DNA from: Tubiluchus corallicola
Taxonomy: Eukaryota; Priapulida; Priapulimorpha; Priapulimorphida; Tubiluchidae
Direction: 5' to 3'
Assembly: GCA_030141605.1 (NCBI GenBank)
Contig: JAQGDQ010002376.1
Location: 168,422-232,421, forward strand
Length of the DNA: 64,000 nt
Part shown: positions 42,301 to 47,109 of the stretch, piece by piece
How positions within the stretch are numbered: position 1 is the first letter of the stretch
Layout: every line of letters begins with the position of its first letter
Notes under the pieces: model-generated
Databases searched by the model: none
What the model saw: the letters and a program-made list of their open reading frames with translations, nothing else
What the model was told of the DNA's origin: nothing
Made by a program: the position numbers and the translations under genes

Positions 42301-43776
42301 AACCCGCCTGCTGGTCAGCTCAGGTGACAAGTGCCACGCCTTGATGTGAACTTCCTGCCAGGTTTTTCTAGGCTGGCCAACAAGTCTCATGCCTTCAACT
42401 TGAAGTTGAGTGTGAGCTTATCTATCTATCAACTTCAGCAAATTGATCCTCTGCTCTTTGGAGATGACACAACTAACGTAGCCTTGTACTATGTAGAACA
42501 TCAGCAATGGCCACTTGATCTGCCCTCTTCCACAAGTCAGCACACTAATCCTGTTTCCTATCTTCACCATACACATCCAGTGTATCATCTGCATTTAATG
42601 TGTCTGAAAAATAGATCGTCACTTATTTATAATATTAAAGAATGTTTACTTGTTGAACTAACATTTCAAGAAATGTAAACTGTAAATGTAAATGCGTGAA
42701 TATAAAGCAATCTTTCTTTTATTTTTTAGGTTGAAATTTCTGCAGGACTGGATTGACAAAGGACCACCAATTGTTTTTTGGTTATCTGGTTTCTATTTTA
42801 CACAATCTTTCCTTACAGGTAAAAAGAATTTTCATAGATTACAGGTAACTGTAAAAGTCAATGAAGTTACATACTTCTATGCAATACAAGGGTGAGTAAG
42901 AAACTCATTAGTATGTTGTTCTAAATTAATGAATTTTGCAATTGTTTTATTTAATTGCAGGGGCTCTTCAGAATTACTCTAGGAAATACGCAATTCCAAT
43001 AGACCAGGTTGGGTTTGAGTTTGAAGTGACATCGGAGGATGCTAATATGCACGAAAGACCTGAAGATGGTGTTTATATTAAGGTAGCAATGTTGGAATAC
43101 ATCGTGGCTGGGTTATAGATGTTAAGCACATATTTCAAGTTACCATTACATGTTTATTGTTTGAGCACAAAGTACTTACAAGTTTATGAACTTGGCTGGT
43201 TGGATAAGTTCCCCAACTTTTCTGTTTCATTGCTGAAAATACTTATTTTTGTATCATGTGTTTACCAGAAAGCTTGGCCAATTATCTGTAATTTATGAAG
43301 TGTATCTTGTTTTTGAAACTCCAGAACTTCTGCCTTACTAAATAGAAAAAAAATGCCTTCCTTAAGTTTGATAGTGCACAGCCAGACATTATTTTGCACG
43401 TCACAAGCCACTTCGCTTGATCTGAATCATGCTTGCCTCTGTACAAGCTATTATTTAAGTACTAATCTAATTTTTCCAGGGTCTGTTTTTAGAAGGTGCC
43501 CGGTGGTCGCAAACTGCTAAACAAATTGAAGAGTCACTTCCAAAAATTATTTATGATTGTATGCCTGTCATATGGCTGCGACCGAAAAAGTATGTTGATA
43601 TGCTGAGAAAAAGGACATATGCCTGTCCTGTTTACAAGACCAGTGCCCGTCGAGGTGTACTGTCCACTACTGGCCATTCAACAAACTACGTCCTGACTAT
43701 CGAGTTACCTAGTGACAAACCTGAGAAACACTGGATTAACAGAGGTGTTGCAGCGTTGTGCCAACTCGATGATTAA
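947..43776 (+). CDS. DNAH3: Axonemal inner-arm dynein heavy chain, C-terminal half (40 exons, 5'-partial)
   Basis: This is an ATP-driven minus-end motor heavy chain of the ciliary or flagellar inner arm. Forty exons join in frame, all with GT donors and AG acceptors, giving 6,366 coding bases and 2,121 residues (numbered from the first codon in the window) to the TAA at 43774. Exon coordinates are listed in the domain entries below. Family hallmarks seen are the AAA3 P-loop GPTGTGKS, the AAA4 loop GVGGSGRHS, the stalk with its tip motif NASTACEG, the AAA5 motif [10 protein letters not shown], the AAA6 motif LSPGADP and a C-terminus ending CQLDD. Whole family members have about 4,000 residues, so roughly the N-terminal half (tail, AAA1, AAA2) lies before base 1. 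The DNAH3/7/12 class is firm. The choice of DNAH3 over its close paralogues is from memory and tentative. Confidence 0.93.
1881..2270. mobile_element. hAT-like MITE, probable distant relative
   Basis: The ends are CATGCCGGATTA and, inverted, AATCCGGTCCG. Inside are GGGCTGCAGCCCATGGGCC and GGGGCTGGGGCCTC, in the style of the two hAT MITEs above, around an AT-rich middle. I could not find a clear 8-bp flank duplication, so boundaries are approximate. It lies in dynein intron 2. Confidence 0.5.
2945..3330 (-). mobile_element. hAT-type MITE, 386 bp, inverted relative of 35541-35852
   Basis: It begins CAGGACGGGATTACTC and ends ATAATCCAGCCTTC. Flanks CTTGCAAT (2937-2944) and TTTGCAAT (3331-3338) are an 8-bp duplication with one mismatch. 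On the minus strand it reads GGATTATGATCTTATGGTGC then CCCTAGGCC, matching the left end of the copy at 35541. A run of eleven G lies at about 3002-3012. No protein is coded. Confidence 0.8.
4274..4900 (+). mobile_element. Partial copy of the second hAT-like family, in dynein intron 4
   Basis: It starts CATGGCTGTCAATGCATGGG, like the end of the 7798-8195 element read from the other strand. Further in it has CATCCTGAAGACCATTGACT, TTGATTAATAATAAATAAT and CATGTTTTTTAATGTTTAAA, all found again at 45484-45790. The right terminus is missing or decayed. The longer middle may be the end of a transposase gene with its 3' UTR, but no clear protein is left. Confidence 0.65.
5610..7321 (+). other. Dynein introns 5 and 6 (around exon 6)
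   Basis: Introns 5610-6207 and 6394-7321. They are AT-rich, with canonical GT and AG ends, and I see no repeat family, coding remnant or RNA gene in them. Confidence 0.6.
7798..8195 (-). mobile_element. hAT-like element with 8-bp flank duplication (second family), in dynein intron 7
   Basis: The left end CAGAGCCGTCTCAAC and the right end TTAAGATGGCCTTT are inverted relatives. Flanks TTTATAAA (7790-7797) and TTTATGAA (8196-8203) differ at one base. Near the ends are GGCCCCCAAGCAAAGCAG and GGGGCCCCCGAGCAACTG. The middle matches, inverted, the copies at 4274-4900 and 45484-45835 (TTTAAACATTAAAAAACATG and its relatives). Confidence 0.75.
8599..8975 (+). pseudogene. Decayed non-LTR reverse-transcriptase fragment in dynein intron 7
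   Basis: Codons from 8599 read [21 protein letters not shown], like the FNxxKTKxxxF block after the catalytic motif of LINE reverse transcriptases. Further on, at about 8938, is MLKSAYNVA, like the LKVAYNNAF block of the same proteins. Frames change and stops intervene. No ends are visible. The run TATCCTATAG, repeated at 8891-8930, lies between the two pieces. Confidence 0.5.
10506..14348 (+). other. Dynein AAA4 region, exons 9-13
   Basis: Exons: 10506-10633, 11894-12018, 12408-12593, 13437-13604 and 14215-14348 (residues 395-642). The AAA4 phosphate-binding loop GVGGSGRHS is at residues 438-446, with arginine where a canonical P-loop has lysine; this GxGGSGR form is usual for AAA4 in axonemal dyneins. 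Walker B is [10 protein letters not shown] at 490-499. The block [20 protein letters not shown] in exon 12 is the conserved sensor segment. AAA4 leads into the stalk. Confidence 0.92.
11131..11350. repeat. Tandem repeat, unit 56-57 bp, four copies, in dynein intron 9
   Basis: Copies begin near 11131, 11188, 11244 and 11301. Each reads CCTTCAATCTGTTAACTAC, then CCCATCCTGGTTGGGATC with variants, then TCACAGTGT. The last copy is shortened. Overlapping Ser/Leu-rich frames at 11170-11444 are products of the repeat. Confidence 0.9.
12594..14793 (+). other. Dynein introns 11-13
   Basis: Introns 12594-13436, 13605-14214 and 14349-14793, separated by exons 12 and 13. They are unique-looking AT-rich DNA. 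Phe/Cys-rich frames here (such as 13048-13257) are T-rich chance frames. Confidence 0.6.
14794..16493 (+). other. Dynein stalk, first coiled-coil helix (CC1), exons 14-16
   Basis: Exons: 14794-14956, 15757-15879 and 16326-16493 (residues 642-793). The segment contains [12 protein letters not shown], then long heptad-like, Glu/Lys/Ala-rich sequence (for example [16 protein letters not shown]), ending in the family motif [11 protein letters not shown] just before the microtubule-binding domain. In all dynein heavy chains this helix pairs with CC2 to carry the binding head out from the AAA ring. The intron between exons 14 and 15 holds the long CT microsatellite. Confidence 0.9.
15129..15365. 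repeat. (CT)n microsatellite, about 237 bp, in dynein intron 14
   Basis: It is nearly pure CT/GA dinucleotide over some 237 bases, broken by CCCTCTTCCTCTCCCTCTCC-like interruptions near 15225-15250 and 15330-15360. The similar interruptions suggest that a block was duplicated. All long frames over it (Leu-Ser or Arg-Glu repeats) are artefacts. Confidence 0.98.
17147..18345 (+). other. Dynein microtubule-binding domain and start of CC2, exons 17-18
   Basis: Exons: 17147-17364 and 18138-18345 (residues 794-935). The head begins [20 protein letters not shown] and continues through [28 protein letters not shown] and [18 protein letters not shown]. These match the compact stalk-tip domain of the DNAH3/7/12 class. 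The second stalk helix starts at about [20 protein letters not shown]. Exon 17 must end at 17364: reading on meets a stop a few bases later, and the donor GTAAAA keeps phase with exon 18. Confidence 0.92.
17540..17590. repeat. Interstitial telomere-like repeat, in dynein intron 17
   Basis: AACCCTAACCCTAACC and then decayed units (CGTAATCC, AAACTCTAACCC, AAACCCTAATCCTAAT) make about eight CCCTAA-like hexamers. TTAGGG is the animal telomere unit. The flanks to about 17760 (GACCCACCTGCTGTGCAAAT, GACAGAAGAACAGACAG) look like dispersed repeat sequence, so the tract may have come in as part of an element. Confidence 0.7.
18346..21685 (+). other. Dynein introns 18-21
   Basis: The largest, 18346-19860, is AT-rich with no recognised element. 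Intron 20359-21015 carries a diffuse repeat: ATTGGTGCAACAT, TATTGGTGCAATGTTG and CTTGCAATATTGTTG at 20650-20860 are variants of one motif, partly inverted (compare ATATTGTCACCATGTTGGTAC at 20621), like a decayed palindromic element. Introns 19982-20218 and 21218-21685 hold nothing notable. Confidence 0.5.
19861..22284 (+). other. Dynein CC2 and AAA5 region, exons 19-23
   Basis: Exons: 19861-19981, 20219-20358, 21016-21217, 21686-21888 and 22180-22284 (residues 936-1192). Exon 19 finishes CC2 ([20 protein letters not shown]). Exon 20 begins AAA5 with ELGGEKERW and a [16 protein letters not shown] segment. Exon 21 has the family motif [20 protein letters not shown] and, across the next junction, [14 protein letters not shown]. 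Exon 23 gives [22 protein letters not shown]5 does not have a working P-loop in this family, and none is seen here. Confidence 0.92.
22980..25197 (+). other. Dynein intron 25 and first part of intron 26
   Basis: Intron 22980-24029 and the part of intron 26 from 24192 to 25197 (exon 26 lies between them). AT-rich with small ATT runs (24512-24542). No element or gene remnant is recognised. Confidence 0.5.
25198..25985. mobile_element. Repeat with inverted arms of the ATTTGGGCAC type, in dynein intron 26
   Basis: Left arm 25201-25256 has three spaced copies of a 15-17 base motif (GACATTTGGGCAC, GGACAATTGGGCAC, AGACATTTGGGCACCAG). The right arm at 25947-25983 is an imperfect inverse (CTGGTGCCCAAATGGC, then TACCCAATT). 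The layout is that of a transposon with repetitive inverted ends. The inside is AT-rich. Overlapping frames at 25719-26087 (+) and 25811-26059 (-) were not recognised. Confidence 0.5.
26997..27910. mobile_element. hAT-type non-autonomous element, 914 bp, in dynein intron 27
   Basis: The left end CAGGGGCGTTGTGC pairs with the inverse of the right end, CAGTGGTGTCGTGC. Flanks GTTATGTT (26989-26996) and GTTACGTT (27911-27918) are an 8-bp duplication with one mismatch. Near each end is AAATTGGGG followed by a long G run, in the same orientation at both ends. No frame longer than chance is seen, so it depends on a transposase made elsewhere. Confidence 0.8.
28085..28270 (+). mobile_element. Second copy of the same LINE 3' tail, in dynein intron 27
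   Basis: The stretch from AAGCAGTATTTTAACGTATAAG to the terminal ATTATTATTATTTATTATTA aligns along its length with 36320-36473, sharing GGTGAATGTTTTG, TGATTTATAG, GTCTAATT and TTTTATTGAAAGAGCAC. It is severely 5'-truncated, with no coding remnant. It has the same orientation as the other copy and ends in an (ATT)n-type tail. Confidence 0.7.
28440..29236 (+). other. Last part of dynein intron 27, composition unlike its surroundings
   Basis: 28500-28870 is richer in G and C than the rest of the intron and has open frames on both strands (28500-28736 +, 28571-28807 -), neither recognised. 28947-29030 (CTGAAGATGAGTTAGGTC, then AATAAAGATTTTTTAATC) has the look of a retroelement terminus. I take the whole as decayed mobile DNA of unknown type. 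Confidence 0.35.
30557..30915. repeat. Degenerate tandem repeat, unit about 70 bp, five copies, in dynein intron 29
   Basis: The motif CTGTAATCAGTAGCTAAC recurs with changes at about 30559, 30628, 30701, 30772 and 30841. Each is followed by ACCACAGCCCAGCAGTCTAG-like sequence, CTCTAGACAGTATCAG and a GATAAATCAGTTT-like joint. Spacing varies between about 66 and 73 bases. Palindromic TCTAGA lies in most units. Confidence 0.85.
31270..34667 (+). other. Dynein introns 30 and 31
   Basis: Introns 31270-33021 and 33139-34803, around exon 31. Apart from the minisatellite at 31941-32006, a short CA tract at 33330-33357 and the duplication at 34668-34803, they are AT-rich and featureless to me. Confidence 0.5.
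31941..32006. repeat. Short minisatellite of the GTCCAAATGTCC type
   Basis: GTGTCCAAATGTCC occurs with small changes four to five times at a spacing of about 15-17 bases (TGTCCAAATGTCCCA, TGTCCAAATGTCCTCA, TGTCCAAATGTCTTA, TGTCGAAATATCC). It resembles, inverted, the motifs at 25201-25256. It lies in dynein intron 30. Confidence 0.7.
34668..34803 (+). repeat. Tandem duplication covering the acceptor of dynein exon 32
   Basis: 34668-34739 and 34740-34803 are diverged copies of one unit. Each begins with ACTTGTTATAGCAGGAACG or a variant, continues with ACTRCTGYTATTTTRTTGTTG, and ends TAG. Only the second TAG (34803) joins exon 32 in frame. Splicing at the first would read AAC TTG TTA and then a stop. 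Confidence 0.7.
35070..35255. mobile_element. Short pogo/mariner-type MITE, about 186 bp
   Basis: TAGTCAAACCTTGTTATAAG on the left pairs imperfectly with the inverse of the right end, TAGTCAATCTCCTTATATCG. A TA dinucleotide flanks each side, the usual target of Tc1/mariner/pogo elements. The inside has ACCTCGCTTAATGCC-like sequence and no frame. It lies directly after dynein exon 32. Confidence 0.65.
35541..35852 (+). mobile_element. hAT-type MITE, 312 bp, with perfect 8-bp target duplication
   Basis: The element starts CAGGGCCAGATTATGACC and ends ATAATGTGTCCCTG, so the ends are inverted and of hAT type. It is flanked on both sides by CTTACAAG (35533-35540 and 35853-35860), an exact 8-bp target-site duplication. 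There is no transposase frame. Its inverted relative is at 2945-3330: both carry GGGGCCCCTAGGC-like and CTGCAGCCT segments. Confidence 0.88.
36055..36473 (+). mobile_element. 3' end of a non-LTR retrotransposon (LINE), in dynein intron 32
   Basis: Across frames the + strand reads GPSLLS, then [29 protein letters not shown] and a KPKTHLF segment. This is the usual C-terminal tail of CR1/L2/jockey-type polyproteins (FSxAAPxLWNxLPxxIR...LKTHLF). It is followed by a 3' UTR ending in AAATAAATGCATTATTTATTA-like sequence. The 3' UTR is shared with the copy at 28085-28270. The copy is 5'-truncated, as is usual for LINEs. Confidence 0.75.
36808..38016 (+). other. Dynein intron 33 with a possible decayed MITE
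   Basis: AGCCCTGTTTAGACTATC at 36845-36862 and, near 37095-37125, GTCTAGACTATCGAAAAATC and TAAACGC form imperfect inverted ends of the TTTAGACTATCG type, about 280 bases apart. The remainder to 38016 is plain AT-rich intron. Confidence 0.4.
38675..38757. repeat. Imperfect (GTA/GTG/GCA) trinucleotide repeat
   Basis: AGTAGCGGTAGAGGTAGTGG and onward is a run of GTN/GCA triplets of about 80 bases in dynein intron 34. The minus-strand frame of Tyr/His/Cys repeats over it is an artefact. Confidence 0.9.
39018..40441 (+). other. Dynein intron 35
   Basis: It contains three copies of AGACAT(A) in a row at 39436-39454. Then comes a small palindromic-looking block at 39517-39570, GGAGCAGGGCAAGGAAGGAC and CTCCTGCCCTGTC, which looks like part of a dispersed repeat. 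Nothing coding is seen. Confidence 0.4.
41148..41213. repeat. Imperfect (CTA)n(CTG)n trinucleotide repeat
   Basis: ACTACTTCTACATCTACTAC followed by CTG and CTA triplets over about 65 bases, in dynein intron 36. Non-coding. Confidence 0.9.
42221..42600. repeat. Dispersed-repeat-like sequence in dynein intron 37
   Basis: From TCATCATCATTATCATCATC onward, with AAGTCCATCATTCCCATTAG, GGGGTTGGACAGGGGTCTGC and AGGTTTTTCTAGGCTGGCC, the base composition is unlike the surrounding AT-rich intron. It reads like the 3' part of a retroelement copy in antisense. I believe I have seen similar interspersed sequence in other animals, but cannot name a family. A 115-codon frame (42331-42678) crosses it without resembling a known protein. 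Confidence 0.4.
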
Positions 43777-43917
43777 TGCATTTACAACTGTAGGAATTTT
43801 TAATGAAATTAACTGATATTTAGCTTAGCTTAATGAATGAGTTTGCTGAAACTTGTAGAATATTATATTTTTATCTTATTGCCTGGTAAAATCTCAGTAA
43901 GATTTCTGTCCATATGT

Positions 43918-43923
43918 AATAAA
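43918..43923 (+). terminator. Polyadenylation signal of the dynein gene
   Basis: A canonical AATAAA lies 142 bases after the dynein stop codon in AT-rich DNA, with a T-rich stretch downstream. It is the first AATAAA after the stop. Cleavage would be expected some 10-30 bases later. No transcript evidence is available. Confidence 0.6.
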
Positions 43924-45483
43924 AGACCATAATTTGTATGCATACTGTTTGAAATAGTTTTTCAAATATAACAGTTATTGTAATACATGTTAAAAATGTT
44001 TGTACTTTTTTATGTTTGTTTTAAAATCAGCATTTAGCAAGATAAGTTGGGCACAGTAGATGACAACCCTAAAAGGGTCCGTAGCATTAAATGGCTAATA
44101 ACCGCTATTACACAAATACATACATTCTTTGCTTGTTAAATTTGCCGTCTACTCAAACCAACAGTAGAATGGGGTGACAGTCCATTAATTGCTAACATTG
44201 TTTCTGTTAATTTTCTGCTGCCGGTATGAGCGTTCGGGATTGGGGCCATTCTGACCCCTACTCCTGAATCGAGATTTTAAAGCATTTCAAGTAAAAAGCG
44301 TTCAAATTTTCTAAACAAACAAAAAATATAATATGTCATTTAACATTCATTGTTGGTGAATTAAACAATTTGGTCGTCAATATATTTTCCTGACACTTCA
44401 GTTAATTTTTTCACTTGAGGCCTGAATTGATCAATAGTTTTATTGAAAATACAATCCCAATGTTAATACAGTAAAATTATACATATATACTATGTATTGT
44501 CTGTTTTTTATTTTTATGGACCTGGCGGCAATATCAAACAAAGTTTTTATTTTCTGGACTTCATCGTAAAAATTAGTTCATAAGTGCTAAAATGTTTCTG
44601 GGTTTGCCCTGTTGAATTTTATACGTTCAGGGTACAATACAATTTTATTGAATAAAAGCTCTCGGCTATCTACCATATTATATAAAAAGGTTTTTACTTT
44701 ACATTTTCATCCTCGTTATTTGCAATCTTGGCACATCTGATTTCTGCCTAGGTGTTGCTACCTGACTAATATTTGTGAACAGCAAAATTAATCGGCCCAT
44801 GGTCACAAATTTAGCCCAGTATGAGTGCATGATTTTGATTTCACAGGGCTAGGCTTACGGATAAAGCTCAAAAGTACGAATATCCTCGATGATTACAAAT
44901 GGCACTGCAGTTCTGCTACTGCCTCGTCACATAGTACCTGTGTGGGCTACAGAGGAATGGCCGGGAAGAGAGAATGATGCTCTTCTGAAGACACTCATTC
45001 TTCTGAACATCAGAGCCAAACTAATCCGATCAGCGATATTAAAGGCTCATACTTGGGGAGAAAGCTCCTGCCCGCGCGGCCCAGTAGAGTGAGACAGGAG
45101 TGGATTCTGGTCACCTTCTGTACAGGATGTATAATGCTGGAATCTATACATCCAAACATGAGACTGCTGAAACGGAAAGCACCTGGTCAGATATGGAGCA
45201 ACTGGAGCAATCTTGGGTCTTAACCAAATGTTCGTCACTGTTATCGTCTAAGGACTGGGTGAGCTAGCTACCCAGTAGCTGAACGCTGTGTGCCTTTGAC
45301 TGTGTCATCCACTTTTGGGATATGGAGCAGCTGCAAGTGTTCTTATATAGACTTTAACCAAATGATCATCACTTATCAGTGAAGGTTGTCTAGAGGTTTG
45401 TTGTAGTGCTGCTCGAGCCCTAAGGGTGACCAAATCCGATGCCTGTGAAAACAAATCAAATGAAAATAAATAACAGAAAATAT
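43924..45483. other. Intergenic DNA after the dynein gene
   Basis: AT-rich to about 44830. From 44889 to 45330 the sequence is richer in G and C, with short frames on both strands (44889-45092 +, 45047-45238 -) that I do not recognise. It is probably old mobile DNA. Confidence 0.4.
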
Positions 45484-45835
45484 TACGTAGCACAATGCTT
45501 GAACTGGTTTTCAATGTATATTGAAAATGCCATCCTGAAGACCATCGACTTAAAGCCAGTTATAAAGCAATTCTCTGCAAGCAAATTTTTCACAAATGTT
45601 TGTGCTGAACACTTGATTAATAATAAATAATTCATAGTAATTTCATACTGTGCCATCACTACCAATTGTGTACTTACCATTTATATGTTCAAATTTTTGT
45701 GTTGTTTAATCCTTGCTGTGCACCATGTTTTTCAATGTTTAAACACTGATTTTGTTGGAAGTACCAATACAATAAATATAATCGATGTTTATCGAACATA
45801 GGGCCCTGTGCCTTGCTTTGCTTGGAGACCTATTC
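45484..45835 (+). mobile_element. Partial copy of the second hAT-like family, intergenic
   Basis: It shares CATCCTGAAGACCATCGACT, TTGATTAATAATAAATAATT and AATGTTTAAACACTGATTTTG with 4274-4900, and GATTTTGTTGGAAGTACCAA with the inverse of 7798-8195. The right side TTGCTTTGCTTGGAGACC corresponds to the GGCCCCCAAGCAAAGCAG end. A frame of 63 codons (45439-45630) lies over it; this might be a last remnant of a transposase tail, but I do not recognise it. Confidence 0.65.
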
Positions 45836-45959
45836 CTAATAAGCTGATCAGAAATTGTTCAATAATCACAACCCATAATCACTGTTCGTTCACCGATCGG
45901 TTCAGCCCAACACTAATACTGATTGATTAATGATGAAATAAAATTCACTACCTCATAGT

Positions 45960-46240
45960 TGGAAGTTAGCCAACGTAACACTTATTTTTAAGAAAGGCCT
46001 GTGTAGTGATCCTGGTAATTATTGGCCTATTTCTTTAACTTCATTAGTATGTAAAGTCATGAGATCTATTTTGCGGAGTTATATCATTGTTCATTTTGAA
46101 AAGAATATTATTTGACTCCTAACATGGATTCACTAAAGGCCATTCTTGCTTGACCAATCCAATAAGTTTTTTCGGTGATATCACTTCTATGCTTGATCAA
46201 GGAAGTCCTGTTGATGTCGTTTATTTTGATTTTGCCATGG
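45960..46240 (+). pseudogene. Broken reverse-transcriptase fragment (jockey/CR1-like non-LTR element)
   Basis: The + strand reads WKLANVTLIFKKG, then DPGNYWPISLTS and CKVMRSILRSYI, then after a stop and frame change HSCLTNPISFFGDITSML and GSPVDVVYFDF. These are the ordered RT motifs of non-LTR elements (PGNYRPISLTS, the SC-T segment, and DFxKAFD, whose second aspartate is lost here). There are stops and a frameshift at about 46095-46140 and no ends, so this is a dead fragment between the two genes. Confidence 0.8.
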
Positions 46241-46529
46241 CTTTGCTCATCGAAGACTGCTTAGAAAGATTAAAGCCCATAGTGTTTCTGGAGTTACGGG
46301 TTTCTGAGTGTACTCGCTTAACCCCTAATCACGACAGTATAACAGCAGTGTATTAATTGGTTCTGAGTAAACTGGAAAAATGATTTTCTATAGATGCACC
46401 ATATCAAATAGTGCTTTTGTAGGACATAAAAATTTTTAGTTCCAATGTACTTTGGAGCAGTAAATTTAGAACAAGAGATTTCGATAAAAGATATGTAATA
46501 GTTCTCTATTTTTGAAAACTTGAAACATG

Positions 46530-46730
46530 AACAGAACAGACAACGGCGGTCGCCGTACAGCAGCAGAAAACTATGACCAAAGTGCGCACTGTGCTGGCGC
46601 ATGCAGTAGGCGATCACGTGGTATTATGCTAATTACTTTTCGCTCGGGTGTTTCCGGGTCGGCAAACTTCGTTGTTTGTCGTAAGTTTTCACAGCGGCCG
46701 CCATTTTCACGTAGATTTTGGGCACCGGAG
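46530..46730 (+). promoter_or_regulatory. Probable CpG-containing promoter region of the CBP/p300 gene
   Basis: About 400-600 bases before the CBP start codon the sequence becomes much richer in G, C and CpG than its surroundings (CGGCGGTCGCCG, GTGCGC, CGGCCGCC). It contains an E-box CACGTG at 46615-46620 and CCGCCATTTT within 46694-46706, which on the other strand is close to the YY1 site. No TATA box is obvious. Position and composition suggest a broad housekeeping promoter; the start of transcription and any 5' UTR intron cannot be fixed from sequence alone. Confidence 0.45.
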
Positions 46731-47109
46731 TTCGTAGATTTTATATTCGCTTTAGCTGCCTTAATTTGTGTTATGTATAAATTATTCTTTTCGAAAATAT
46801 GCACGAGAGTACCAGCAGTAAATATGTGCAAAAAACATTTTCGCTGGGCGTTCACATGTTCATATTACTAATGACTTTTGTACAGTGTTAATATGCGCAT
46901 TGAGTAGTCGTTTTGGACGCTTGTTTACCTGTTAAAACTGTGATGCCCTGAACAGCCAACGAGATTTTATTATGAATTTTTACGTTTCTTTTATTTATTT
47001 GTTACTTTGCGAGTAGCTGATAATTTGGTGCAATTATTTTGAGTTGTGTAGTCACCGTTTCGTACTGCTTTGGTGAAAAACTTTCAAGCAGTTCGTTGTC
47101 AACATTACC

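Larger units (their letters stand above)
36670..43776 (+). other. Dynein C-terminal domain, exons 33-40
   Basis: Exons: 36670-36807, 38017-38180, 38864-39017, 40442-40700, 41695-41830, 42730-42818, 42961-43082 and 43480-43776 (residues 1670-2121). Recognisable blocks are [115 protein letters not shown] and [20 protein letters not shown]. The final exon is 98 codons plus TAA, a normal end for the family, so the gene is complete at its 3' side. Confidence 0.94.

Noticed and set aside
44889-45238. Opposing short frames in GC-richer intergenic DNA
   Set aside because: Not recognised and not supported by splice sites or domains. Recorded only as probable old mobile DNA.
46527-46871. 114-codon frame with opposing 94-codon frame near the CBP promoter
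   Set aside because: CpG-containing promoter-like DNA often has chance frames on both strands. There is no splice link to the CBP start and no known domain.
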